Shown: in pieces, positions 1-7,788 of the stretch
How the letters are laid out: each line of letters opens with the position of its first letter
Numbering within the stretch: position 1 is the stretch's first letter
NCBI GenBank assembly: GCA_002478115.1
Contig: DLMH01000014.1
Coordinates: 104,904-168,903, forward strand
Direction: 5' to 3'
Origin: Candidatus Acidiferrum typicum
GTDB lineage: Bacteria > Acidobacteriota > Terriglobia > Acidiferrales > UBA7541
Length of the DNA stretch: 64,000 nt
Made by a program: the position numbers and the translations under genes
Notes under the pieces: model-generated
The model's database searches: none
Seen by the model: the letters and a program-made list of their open reading frames with translations, nothing else
What the model was told of the DNA's origin: nothing

Positions 1-1
1 T

Positions 2-418
2 GTGCATCCCGCGATAGCACTTCGGATGCGTGGCCCCGTGATGCAGGTGACGGTCACAATTGAAGAAAATGCGGGCAAGGCATTGCTTAGCCAAGGTAAG
101 GCCCTTCCGACACCCAAGACAGGTTTAGCATTGATAGATACGGGCGCATCGAATACGTGCATAGACGAGCAAGCGGCGAAGGAATTGGGTCTCCCGGTGA
201 TTGACGTTGCCACGATGCTGTCGGCAACCCATGAGAAAGTTCCTTGTAATATATACCCCGTACTGATCAGGGCTCCGTTAGTAGATTTGAATTCACCGTG
301 GACGATGGGAGCAGCCTTGGCGGCCCATGGTTTATTGGTGCTCATCGGGCGTGATGTTCTCCAACGCTGCAATCTCTTCTACAACGGGCCAATAGGCCAG
401 TTCACTTTATCCCTATAG
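2..418 (+). CDS. retropepsin-like aspartic protease domain protein
   Basis: A single-domain clan AA (retroviral-type) aspartyl protease-like protein of up to 138 residues. The active-site motif LIDTGAS is at about residues 45-50, with the catalytic Asp at 46, and a C-terminal IGRDVL stretch matches the second conserved element of retropepsins. Such enzymes act as dimers. The frame opens with GTG at base 2, but the true start may be a later ATG (near base 41) or lie outside the window. No signal peptide or membrane segment is visible. It sits just before a phage-like structural cassette, so a role in processing a structural protein is possible but is inference. A cellular retropepsin-like protein unrelated to the phage genes is the alternative. 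Confidence 0.75.
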   Translation: MHPAIALRMRGPVMQVTVTIEENAGKALLSQGKALPTPKTGLALIDTGASNTCIDEQAAKELGLPVIDVATMLSATHEKVPCNIYPVLIRAPLVDLNSPWTMGAALAAHGLLVLIGRDVLQRCNLFYNGPIGQFTLSL

Positions 419-655
419 GGCGCTTCTTCGTTTTTCTCCATCTAGCGCTGGCAGCCTTTTTGGTTGTTTTCTGTCGTCCATTGTCTGCCAGTGTCTCCAA
501 ACAGCGTTTCGCTCCGATTTTGCGACCCCTATGAGACTGGGCGAGTGGAGGTAGGAAAGGCGGCTGGCTTTGCTCTCCCCAAGTTCAGTGTGGAGAAACG
601 GCTGCTCCGCGAGATCTGTTGCAGAAAGAACTTTGTTTGCTACTCGTTAGACCGT

Positions 656-686
656 AAGAGCGGCAGCAAGGCTGCCGCACTCCAAA
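656..686. repeat. dispersed hairpin repeat, family C copy 1
   Basis: A short inverted repeat, GCGGCAGCAAGGCTGCCGC followed by ACTCCAAAA. It is the reverse-complement form of hairpins found near 17432, 19227, 27303, 35110 and 49107. It lies in the 278-base gap before the large phage-like gene and ends about 10 bases before that gene's start codon. Nothing else is seen in the gap. Confidence 0.7.
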
Positions 687-696
687 AGAAGAACAT

Positions 697-3645
697 ATGT
701 CCACGATTGGATCATTGGACGCACCGATTGAGATTTTTGGCGGGCTGGTCAGCGACATGTCTCCGGCCGATCTGCCGCATGGGGTGTCGCCGGATTGTCA
801 GGACGTTGTCTTCAGCAACGGCGGCGTGATGACACGACCCGGACTCCAGGCGCTCTTTGGGCCGCTGGCGGGGAACCCGACGGTGAATTACGTAAAGACG
901 TATACGACACCGAACGAAACGCTGCGAACGATGGCACTCGATGGCGCTGGGAATTTGTATAAGGAGATCACGGAGGGAACGCTGACACAGATCGCGGGCG
1001 GCCTGGCGGCGAACGCATACGCCAATTCGACGACGTTGTTCGGCAGGGAATATCTGGCGATCAGCGACGGGATGACCGGGAACGACTTGCCGCGGCAATA
1101 CGACGACACGAATTTCGATCGCGTGAGCCAGGGCGGACCAGGCGCTGGGCCAACGGTGGTGGATGAAAACGTAATTGTGGGCATCGTGGCCAGCCCCAAT
1201 GGCGCGACGCAGCCTGCCGCGGTGGCGATTGCGGCGAGCCCCAATGGGGCGACGCAAAACGGCTACCTGGTAACCATTACGACGAGCGCGCCGCATGGAT
1301 TCTCCACGGGACAATTCGTCACAGTGGCGGGTGTGGGCGTGGCGGGATACAACGGCACGTTTGCGGTGGTGTCTGTGCCGAGCTCGACGCAATTTACCTA
1401 CATTGCGGGGGCTGCCGGGCTGCCAAGTTCCGGCGGCGGCACGGCGGCTTCCGCAACGGTCACAGTTCAAACGAGCGCGGCGCATGGCTTGTCCGCGGGA
1501 CAACTTGTGACGATTGCCGGCGTGGGTGTGAGCGGGTACAACGGCACATTCGCGATCGCAACTGTTCCCGACTCGACCCATTTCACCTATGGCGCCACCG
1601 CGGGTGGCCTTGCGGCTTCCGGCGGGGGCACGGCGGCCGCGGCTGGGAATGTTGCCATGGGCGCGCACCAGGTGTGCGTGATGTTCCAGACGCATCAGGG
1701 CTATCTAACGAAACCGGGGCCGGCGACGAGCTGGACGGCGAGCGGCGGAAAGCGCGCCGTGGTAACGAATATCCCGACGGGGCCGAGCAATGTGGTGGCG
1801 CGCATCTTGTGCTTCACGGGGGCTGGTGGCGCCAGCTTTTTCTATGTGGGCGGAGGCGGAACGCTGTTCACCGGAAACATGGTGATCAGTGACAACACCA
1901 CGACATCGCTGGCAGTGGATTTCTCGGATCCGATTCTTCTGGCGGGGACGAACGTGGATGACATGTTCCGGCTCATAGAGCTTGGCGATTGCGCCGGGGT
2001 GATCGACTATTCGGAACGGCTGTTCTGGTGGGGTGAACGGAACAAGATGGACAACTGGGTGAACCTGGGATTCGACGGCGGGTTCACGGGGCCGTCGCTG
2101 CCGCACTACCCTCTGGGTTGGACGCCCGACGGAACATTCGCGCCGGGCGGCACGGATGAAGAGAACTTTGTGGTGTGGGGCGCGGCATATTCGATCGTGG
2201 GGAACGGATCGACGGCCACGCGCGGATTGATGACCCAGGGCGCGGTGCAGGATGCGCTTGGGGCACCGCTGATTCAGGCAAATACGAGTTACACCGTGCG
2301 GGCGCGCTGTGCGCGCAACGCTTCGTTGACGCAGGGAACGCTGCACGTGCATCTCTACAGCGCCAGCGGGGGAATCAACACAACGGGGTTGCAACTGACC
2401 GCGGCGCAACTGACAACGGGCTACGTGGAATACAGCGCGCACTTGACAGCGCCGCTCACCGTGATCCCTGGCGATCTGGTGCTGCGCGTGTATGCGGATG
2501 GCATGCCGAATCAGAACGGGCAATTCTATATTGATGCCATTGAAATTTTTCCGGCCTTGCAGCCAATGAACGCTTCGCTGGTGCGGGCGAGCCGCGTGGA
2601 GGATCCGGAGAGCTACGACGGGCTTGACGGGATGCTAAGCGTGGCGGAGAACAACGGGCAGGCCATTCGGGCGGCGTTCGAGCTGCGAGAGCGGCTATAT
2701 TTCGTGAAGGAACATTCGATGTACGTGACGCAGGACGACGGAACGAACGAGCCGGCGCTGTGGACGATATCGGAAGTTTCGCAGCGCGTGGGCACGCCGT
2801 CGGTTCGGGGCGTGGGGTTTGGCGAGGATTGGGCGGTGATCGCGCACCGCACCGGGTTGTACCTGTTTTCCGGTGGCGAGCCCGTGAAGATTTCCCAGGA
2901 AATTCAGCCCACCTGGAATCAGATCAATTGGCAGTACGCGCAAACGCTGTGGGTTACGGTGGATACCAAAGAGCGCCGGATTTACGTGGGCGCGCCATTC
3001 GGAAGCGCCACCACGCCGAATCAAGTGCTGATGCTGGACTATCACGACCTTGATACGGCCAGCGCCCTGTCATCGAGTCCGCCGGTAAACATCACCTACA
3101 CGGGCAGAAAAGCGGCGACGGACAACGCGCGCAAATGGTCGCCGTGGTTGATTGCGGCGAATTGCTGCGCCTTGATCGAGCGGGCAGACGGGACGGCGGT
3201 GGCCGCGTTCGGAAGCGGCAATCCCGGCGTGGGCGGCGGCGGGCCGACGGGGAAAATTTATCAACTGAGTGACACGCAGTATTCGGATGATGGCGCGGCG
3301 ATCGCGAGCTACTACACCACGCACTATTTTCCGGAGCGCACGGTGGAAAGCTCATTGGGATTGGGAGCGCACCGGAAGCTATTCAGTTATTTGACGATGT
3401 ACGTGGAAGGCACGGGAAATTTGGGACTGACGAGCTACGTGGATTCCTCAGGCGCAGCGCAGGCGCAGCAGCCATTGCCGCTGAGTTCGCCCGGGCTGGA
3501 AGATTTGGAGTTGCCGATCAATGTGCTGGGGGAACGCGTGGCGTTTCAGGTCAGTACAAACCAGGCCGGGGCGTGGTTTAAGCTGCAGCGATTTACGCCC
3601 AGCGTGCGGACGGATCCGTGGGCCCCAGTGCGCGGTGTGAATTAG
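697..3645 (+). CDS. large phage-like structural protein with internal repeats
   Basis: A 982-residue protein, probably a virion or tail component. The N-terminus (about 1-150) resembles phage proteins that begin with a source/orientation segment followed by beta-rich repeats, but I cannot name the family. Residues about 190-315 hold two tandem copies of a roughly 60-residue beta-rich unit containing TSAPHGFSTGQ / TSAAHGLSAGQ and GYNGTFA, linked by Gly/Ser/Ala-rich stretches. A shorter duplication, SPNGATQ, precedes them. The middle (about 490-640) looks like a carbohydrate-binding-type beta sandwich. No signal peptide or membrane segment is seen. The ATG follows a weak purine-rich site (AGAAG). 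It is followed 40 bases later by another structural-type gene. The role comes from context and composition only; a non-phage adhesin is less likely without a signal peptide. Confidence 0.6.
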   Translation: MSTIGSLDAPIEIFGGLVSDMSPADLPHGVSPDCQDVVFSNGGVMTRPGLQALFGPLAGNPTVNYVKTYTTPNETLRTMALDGAGNLYKEITEGTLTQIAGGLAANAYANSTTLFGREYLAISDGMTGNDLPRQYDDTNFDRVSQGGPGAGPTVVDENVIVGIVASPNGATQPAAVAIAASPNGATQNGYLVTITTSAPHGFSTGQFVTVAGVGVAGYNGTFAVVSVPSSTQFTYIAGAAGLPSSGGGTAASATVTVQTSAAHGLSAGQLVTIAGVGVSGYNGTFAIATVPDSTHFTYGATAGGLAASGGGTAAAAGNVAMGAHQVCVMFQTHQGYLTKPGPATSWTASGGKRAVVTNIPTGPSNVVARILCFTGAGGASFFYVGGGGTLFTGNMVISDNTTTSLAVDFSDPILLAGTNVDDMFRLIELGDCAGVIDYSERLFWWGERNKMDNWVNLGFDGGFTGPSLPHYPLGWTPDGTFAPGGTDEENFVVWGAAYSIVGNGSTATRGLMTQGAVQDALGAPLIQANTSYTVRARCARNASLTQGTLHVHLYSASGGINTTGLQLTAAQLTTGYVEYSAHLTAPLTVIPGDLVLRVYADGMPNQNGQFYIDAIEIFPALQPMNASLVRASRVEDPESYDGLDGMLSVAENNGQAIRAAFELRERLYFVKEHSMYVTQDDGTNEPALWTISEVSQRVGTPSVRGVGFGEDWAVIAHRTGLYLFSGGEPVKISQEIQPTWNQINWQYAQTLWVTVDTKERRIYVGAPFGSATTPNQVLMLDYHDLDTASALSSSPPVNITYTGRKAATDNARKWSPWLIAANCCALIERADGTAVAAFGSGNPGVGGGGPTGKIYQLSDTQYSDDGAAIASYYTTHYFPERTVESSLGLGAHRKLFSYLTMYVEGTGNLGLTSYVDSSGAAQAQQPLPLSSPGLEDLELPINVLGERVAFQVSTNQAGAWFKLQRFTPSVRTDPWAPVRGVN

Positions 3646-3685
3646 GCCATCGTCCCGAATGGCGGATAGCGGGAGCTGAAGATTT

Positions 3686-4228
3686 ATGCTGACGGTTGCA
3701 CAACTGGCGCCGCTGAAGGACCGCGACCCGTATTTGTACGAGACGCTGACGAAGATTGTGTCGGCGGTGAACGCCACGAGCCAGAACGCGGGCGTGGACC
3801 CGGCGACGCCTTCGCCGGCGCCTGCGCCAATTGCTTCGCTGCAGGTGCAGGCGGCGAATGGGTGGTTTGACCTGTCCATTACAGATCCGGCGGCATCGCG
3901 GCCGGGGCTGTTCTACTTCGCGGAGTCGGATGTGACGCCGGCGTTTTCCGCGCCACGTGTACACTTCCTCGGAGCGGCGCGGAACTTGTATTTGCAATTG
4001 GGGAACCAGACGCTCTATTGGCGCGCGTACTCGCAGTACATCGGATCGCAGCCCTCGGCGCCGGTGAGCTTTGGATCGCCCCCGATCGCCGTGGCGGGCG
4101 GAGGGGCCAGCGGGCCTGCTCCGCTGCCCTCGAGCGGCAGCGGCACCCTTCCGAACGGGCTGCTGCGCGGTGGAAACGGATTCGGGACGCCAACGGGCGC
4201 GCGCATTGTGAAGCAGACGATTCTGTAG
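3686..4228 (+). CDS. hypothetical phage-like structural protein
   Basis: A 180-residue protein with no recognised domain. The N-terminal third (DRDPYLYETLTKIVSAVNA) looks helical, followed by a Pro/Ala linker, a beta-rich middle (about 50-120) and a Gly/Ser/Pro-rich tail. It has no signal peptide or membrane segment. It lies 40 bases after the large structural protein, in the same direction, which suggests co-transcription and a minor virion role. The function is unknown. Confidence 0.6.
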   Translation: MLTVAQLAPLKDRDPYLYETLTKIVSAVNATSQNAGVDPATPSPAPAPIASLQVQAANGWFDLSITDPAASRPGLFYFAESDVTPAFSAPRVHFLGAARNLYLQLGNQTLYWRAYSQYIGSQPSAPVSFGSPPIAVAGGGASGPAPLPSSGSGTLPNGLLRGGNGFGTPTGARIVKQTIL

Positions 4229-4290
4229 GGTTGCGACGGCCCGCGCTGGCCCTCAAGAGTTCAAACCCTTCAGTTTTCGGCACGGTTGAA

Positions 4291-4412
4291 CAGGCTGCGG
4301 AAAAAGTCTTTTTCTTTAGGAGGCCGGGGCTTCAACCCCGGCATAAAGCCCCCATAACCAGCGGGCTTTAGCCCCTGAAGGAATTCTTTACGCGGCGTTT
4401 CCGCAACCTCTG
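4291..4412. repeat. dispersed repeat, family B copy 1
   Basis: About 120 bases containing two hairpins, GCCGGGGCTTCAACCCCGGC and GGGCTTTAGCCC, bounded by GCTGCGGAAAAAG on the left and TTTCCGCAACCTC on the right. Closely similar copies lie near 17541 and 55940, and a diverged one starts near 18927. The outer ends are themselves partly complementary. This copy fills the gap between two phage-like genes. Confidence 0.85.
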
Positions 4413-4476
4413 AACCCGTGCCCCCCGGAAACCGTTTGTGAGATGACGCGAAATTTCAAAGGACGAAGGAGCTGCC

Positions 4477-4680
4477 ATGCCAAATACCATACACAACGCC
4501 ACTTGGGATTTCAGTCCAGGCGATACGGTGACGCTTTCAGCCACCTTTACATTTGACCTGAACGATCCGAGCGATGGGCAAAACGTCGCGAACGTGCTGA
4601 CCACGCTGCAAGGAAGAACGCCGCACGTGACCCTGGCGCAGACGGATAACGGCACCATCACGGTGACGGTGACGATTTAG
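4477..4680 (+). CDS. small hypothetical beta-rich protein
   Basis: A 67-residue protein with alternating Thr/Val-rich stretches, as in a small beta-sandwich (DTVTLSATFTFDL near residues 15-27, TITVTVTI at the end). The start is supported by GGAG about 6 bases before the ATG. It lies in the phage-like module between two repeat copies. No family is recognised; a small head or tail decoration protein is possible but unproven. Confidence 0.55.
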   Translation: MPNTIHNATWDFSPGDTVTLSATFTFDLNDPSDGQNVANVLTTLQGRTPHVTLAQTDNGTITVTVTI

Positions 4681-4880
4681 CCTGAAATCTGAAGTTGATC
4701 AATTGCAGGCCAGCGCACCTTGTATTGTTTCAGTCGATTGTCGCAGGAGAATCCAGCTTCGCCGAAGTTGCGTTTTCTCACATCATCCACCAGCCACAAT
4801 TTGTCATTCCGACCGGAGGGACGGCGCTTTCGGCCGTCCCGGAGCGGAGGAATCCCTCTTCAACTTCGGAATTCAGGTTT
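4681..4880. repeat. about 200-bp dispersed repeat (long form of family A), copy 1
   Basis: This segment matches 23568-23775 over most of its length. Shared elements in the same order are GAAGTTGAT, ATTGCAGG, GCGAGCGCA-like, CGATTGTCG, TCGGCGAAGTT-like, CTCACATCAT, and then the hairpin part TTCCGACCGGAGGGACGGC ... GCCGTCCCGGAG. The hairpin part alone also recurs near 19135, and a variant form near 57390 and 60797. The open frame upstream of the GNAT gene start at 4896 runs through this repeat and is probably not translated. Confidence 0.85.
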
Positions 4881-4895
4881 AGAGAAAACTGCGGG

Positions 4896-5318
4896 ATGCC
4901 ATTGCGCATACGGGAGTATGACGAGGGAGACGTGGAAGCGCTTCAGGCGATCCATGCCGCGCAAGGCTTCCCTTACGAATTTCCCGACCTGCGCAATCCG
5001 CTATTCCTGACCAAGCTGGTGCTGGCCGGCGATGAAACGGACGCGGCCGAAGGGAAGGGAATTGCGGGCGCTGCCCTGCTGCGGCTGACGGCCGAAGCTT
5101 ATCTGCTGCTCGATCCAAAATGCGGCACGCCGAAAGAGCGCTGGCAATGGCTGCTGGGGCTGCACGAAGCGACACGGCGCCAGGCATGGGAACGCGGCCT
5201 GGAAGACGTGCACGCGTGGCTGCCGCCGGAAATTGCGGCGAAGTTTGGCAGACGGCTCACCCGCCTCGGCTGGGTACGCGATGATGAGTGGACGCCGTTC
5301 TGCAAAAGATTGAAGTAG
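4896..5318 (+). CDS. GNAT-like acetyltransferase domain protein
   Basis: A 140-residue protein resembling the GNAT N-acetyltransferase fold: an N-terminal strand and helix (RIREYDEGDVEALQAIHAA), a central strand GIAGAALLRL at about 55-65, and a helix-rich C-terminal half ending in RLGWVRDDEW. The classical acetyl-CoA loop (Q/RxxGxG/A) is poorly conserved, so activity is uncertain. The start is placed at 4896 because the frame before it lies in a dispersed repeat. It lies inside the phage-like module, 30 bases before the next gene. Phage GNAT proteins can modify host or phage proteins; the substrate here is unknown. Confidence 0.55.
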   Translation: MPLRIREYDEGDVEALQAIHAAQGFPYEFPDLRNPLFLTKLVLAGDETDAAEGKGIAGAALLRLTAEAYLLLDPKCGTPKERWQWLLGLHEATRRQAWERGLEDVHAWLPPEIAAKFGRRLTRLGWVRDDEWTPFCKRLK

Positions 5319-5348
5319 AGATTAGCGAACGATGGTTGGGAGGGGTTT

Positions 5349-5909
5349 ATGGGACGCGGGGCACAGGCACAAACGCAGCAAATGACGGACCAGCAACTGG
5401 CGCAGACCAACGCGCTGAACCAGCAATTGCTGGGACAGCAGCAGTCGTTGGGCAACCAGGTGGGTACGCAGTATCAGAATATTGTGAACAATCCGGGATA
5501 TAGCGCCGCGACCCAGGCGGCGATCACGGGGCAGTCGCAGGGAGCGCTGGCCAGCGCGTTTGATTCGCTGCAGCAGTCGGCGAATAACCGAGTGGCGCGG
5601 ACAGGGAATTCCGCGGGATACGCGGACTTGACGGACGAATTGGCCCGGCAAAAAGCCAGCCAAGAAGCAACCACGGCGCAACAAAACCAAGTGAACTTCG
5701 CCAGTACCGCGATGCAACAACAGATGTCGGCGCTGCAAGGGTTGTCGGGGCTGTACGGGGTGGATGCGAACCTGTTGGGGAAGACCTTGGGGATTCCGTC
5801 ACAGTTGTTGAATGTGCGCGCGAATGCCTCGCGGCCCAGCGGCTTTTTCTCATCGCTGGGATCAAGTGTTGGTGGGACGCTCGGCGGTCTGCCCAGTTTG
5901 TTTATGTAG
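5349..5909 (+). CDS. Gln-rich phage-like protein with coiled coil
   Basis: A 186-residue protein. Residues about 5-135 are very rich in Gln, Ala, Ser and Asn and should be mostly helical, with coiled-coil potential (QTQQMTDQQLAQTNALNQQ). The C-terminus is Gly/Ser-rich and hydrophobic (FFSSLGSSVGGTLGG). This resembles internal virion or injected proteins of phages, but no family is identified. A strong Shine-Dalgarno (GGGAGG) lies about 6 bases before the ATG. It is followed by a gap with a 5966-5994 inverted repeat before the lysis-like genes. Confidence 0.6.
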   Translation: MGRGAQAQTQQMTDQQLAQTNALNQQLLGQQQSLGNQVGTQYQNIVNNPGYSAATQAAITGQSQGALASAFDSLQQSANNRVARTGNSAGYADLTDELARQKASQEATTAQQNQVNFASTAMQQQMSALQGLSGLYGVDANLLGKTLGIPSQLLNVRANASRPSGFFSSLGSSVGGTLGGLPSLFM

Positions 5910-5965
5910 TGCACGGCTTGCGGTACTTCGAGACTTGAGGTCGCCTCGCTCGACGACCTGACACC

Positions 5966-5994
5966 AGGGCAGGCCATGACGAAAGTCCTGCCCT
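5966..5994. repeat. inverted repeat before the lysis-like genes
   Basis: AGGGCAGG at 5966-5973 and CCTGCCCT at 5987-5994 can pair over 8 bases with a 13-base loop. There is no T-run behind it, so an intrinsic terminator is not supported. It lies between the Gln-rich structural gene and the small membrane protein gene. Confidence 0.4.
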
Positions 5995-6024
5995 GACGCT
6001 GCAGTGAAACCCAGGGGGCCCAGC

Positions 6025-6279
6025 ATGTTTTCCATTTCCTCCGCAATTCTTCTGGCAGTGGTCTCGATCGGCGCGCAATTTGTTGTCTTCCTGCGTTGGA
6101 TTCACCGTCGCATGCGCGACGACGAAATCAATCGTGTGTTCCTGCGCGACCTGGCGCTGCGTCACCTCCCCTGCATTTACCGCGCACTTTACAGAATGGC
6201 GGAACGCCAGGGCATTGCGCTGGATGAAATGCCCATCGTGAACTTCGTGGACCTGCAGAATGGCGGCCGGCGGTCCTGA
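6025..6279 (+). CDS. small membrane protein in lysis-like cassette
   Basis: An 84-residue protein with one N-terminal hydrophobic segment (SSAILLAVVSIGAQFVVFL, about residues 4-23), followed by a basic and then mixed cytoplasmic-type region. The ATG at 6025 has AGGGGG 6 bases upstream; a GTG at 6004 is in frame but lacks such a site. The stop overlaps the start of the transglycosylase gene (TGATG). Size, topology and position suit a holin-like or accessory lysis protein, but one membrane segment is not enough to identify a holin. Confidence 0.6.
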   Translation: MFSISSAILLAVVSIGAQFVVFLRWIHRRMRDDEINRVFLRDLALRHLPCIYRALYRMAERQGIALDEMPIVNFVDLQNGGRRS

Positions 6280-6722
6280 TGCCTCTCGATGCAAAGCTCG
6301 TGGAACTAACGCGGCGCGCCGCCCAGGGCGAAGGGCTTGATCCCGCACTGGTGTGCGCGGTGGTCGAGCAAGAGTCCAACTGGAACCCCTGGGCGATGCG
6401 CTACGAGCCCCTCTTTTTCGCCAAATATGTTGCCCCGCTCTACACCAACAACAAGGTGGGCGCCACGGAAGCCTATGCGCGCGGCATTTCGTGGGGACTG
6501 ATGCAGGTAATGGGGCAATTGGCGCGAGAAAAGGGCGTGGCTTCCCTGTATCTTTCGACGCTGTGCGACCCGGCGGTAGGTTTGGCGGTGGGTTGCAAGA
6601 TTTTGCGCCAAAAGTTCGACGCGGCGGGCGGCGACACCTCACGGGCGTTGCTCGCGTGGAACGGCGGAGGGAATCCGGATTACGCGGAGGAAGTGCTGGC
6701 GCGGGTAGCGCGGTACCGCTGA
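6279..6722 (+). CDS. lytic transglycosylase (SLT-type), phage endolysin-like
   Basis: A 147-residue protein with a compact SLT/lysozyme-like domain. The catalytic Glu is in VVEQESNWNP (about residue 33), followed by the family features SWGLMQVM (about 70-77) and LLAWNGG (near 125-132). It should cleave the MurNAc-GlcNAc bond of peptidoglycan. It has no signal peptide, as expected for an endolysin that relies on another protein for export. It overlaps the preceding small membrane protein gene by one base and is followed 27 bases later by a spanin-like gene, giving a lysis-cassette order. Confidence 0.85.
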   Translation: MPLDAKLVELTRRAAQGEGLDPALVCAVVEQESNWNPWAMRYEPLFFAKYVAPLYTNNKVGATEAYARGISWGLMQVMGQLAREKGVASLYLSTLCDPAVGLAVGCKILRQKFDAAGGDTSRALLAWNGGGNPDYAEEVLARVARYR

Positions 6723-6749
6723 AGGCGCTTGTCCGCAGAAGAGATCGTC

Positions 6750-7373
6750 ATGACATCAGGAAACTGGCTCAAAGGTGCGGCCGTAGTGATAGCGCTGGTG
6801 GCCGCCGCAAGTGTGTATTTTGCCTGGCGGGGGACGCAACACGAGCAGGCGCAACTCAAAGCCGCGTTACAGGCCGCGCAGAAAGCGCTGGCGGGTGCCG
6901 ACGCACGCCAACAATCGCGAGATTCGGAACTGGCACAGCTCCTGGTTCAGCTCAACCAGAAGAAAGCCACCATCCAGAAACCGGCGCAGATCGTGACGGC
7001 ACTGCCGGACGTCCTGCCATTGCCCACACCTCTTGCCCTACCGGCCCAGATAGCCAACGCAGGCCTTCCGGCCACCCAGGCAGGGTCCAAGCAGCCGATC
7101 GAGACCCCGACCCCCAAGCTGCAGTTGCCCGCCGAAGACCTGAAGCCGCTCTATGACTTCGCCGTGGACTGCCAGGAGTGCCAGGCGCAACTGGCCGCAG
7201 CCCAGGCTAACCTTAAGGATGAACAGACCAAGACGCAGGCGCTCAGCAGGGAACGCGACACCGCCCTGCAGGCAGCACGCGGCGGCTCGGTGCTGCGGCG
7301 CGTGGTGCGCGCGGCGAAATGGTTTGTCATTGGCGCAGCAGCGGGCGCGCTGGCCGTGAAGTTGGCGCGATAA
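6750..7373 (+). CDS. spanin-like membrane-anchored coiled-coil protein
   Basis: A 207-residue protein. One N-terminal membrane segment (GAAVVIALVAAASVYFAW, about 8-25) is followed by a coiled-coil region (about 27-80), a Pro-rich middle (about 85-135), a second helical region with two Cys (DCQECQAQLAAAQANL) and a C-terminal hydrophobic segment (FVIGAAAGALAV). This recalls Rz-type i-spanins, although the C-terminal membrane segment is unusual for them. The ATG at 6750 has a purine-rich site; a TTG at 6729 is in frame. It is the last gene of the phage-like module before a long gap. The assignment rests on topology and position. Confidence 0.5.
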   Translation: MTSGNWLKGAAVVIALVAAASVYFAWRGTQHEQAQLKAALQAAQKALAGADARQQSRDSELAQLLVQLNQKKATIQKPAQIVTALPDVLPLPTPLALPAQIANAGLPATQAGSKQPIETPTPKLQLPAEDLKPLYDFAVDCQECQAQLAAAQANLKDEQTKTQALSRERDTALQAARGGSVLRRVVRAAKWFVIGAAAGALAVKLAR

Positions 7374-7535
7374 CACGACGTAGAAAACTCATTTGGCGAG
7401 CTCACCCCATAGCCTCAGTGAACCCCTCCGCCCTAGCAGCAGGCCCGGCTGGCGCACCCCCCGCGCCAGCCGGGGAAGTACCTAGAGAAGAGCCCAGATA
7501 TCCACAGAAAAGACAGAAATATCGAAAGAAAAGGC

Positions 7536-7564
7536 TTGACAGTGCGTCCTATAACAGATATTAT
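7536..7564 (+). promoter_or_regulatory. sigma70-type promoter-like sequence
   Basis: TTGACA at 7536-7541 and TATTAT at 7559-7564 are separated by exactly 17 bases, close to the bacterial consensus in a GC-rich genome. Transcription would start near 7571 and read into the TonB-domain gene at 7789, giving a leader of about 220 bases. Confidence 0.65.
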
Positions 7565-7754
7565 GCTAACTAGGAAGCGAGGCTCCTTTTCCCCCTGCCT
7601 CCCACCCCCCTAACTTAGGATCGCCCGGACGTCGCGCTGACGGACGGCCTTGCCGGCTCTGCGATGCTGCGAGCGGCACGCGTTCAGGCTGCACGGAAGG
7701 GCCAAGCATTCCCCAAAGTGCCCTAGGAGGATGTAGACTCGAATATCTAGAACC

Positions 7755-7771
7755 CCGGCCCACGGGGCCGG
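7755..7771 (+). promoter_or_regulatory. hairpin next to the ribosome binding site
   Basis: CCGGCCC-ACG-GGGCCGG can form a 7-bp GC-only stem with a 3-base loop. It ends 6 bases before GGGAG (7778-7782), the likely Shine-Dalgarno of the GTG start at 7789. It could affect translation, but no alternative structure was worked out. Confidence 0.4.
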
Positions 7772-7788
7772 ATCGACGGGAGACTATC

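Larger units (their letters stand above)
7374..7788. other. long intergenic gap at the end of the phage-like module
   Basis: A 415-base region without a convincing gene. It contains a promoter-like sequence at 7536-7564 and a hairpin just before the next gene. The segment 7424-7480 is C- and G-rich with Pro/Ala-type codons, but no start site is supported. No attachment-site repeat was recognised within the window. Confidence 0.6.

Noticed and set aside
4695-4895. N-terminal extension of the GNAT-like gene
   Set aside because: The 67 codons fall wholly in a dispersed repeat also found between ctaA and hemH.
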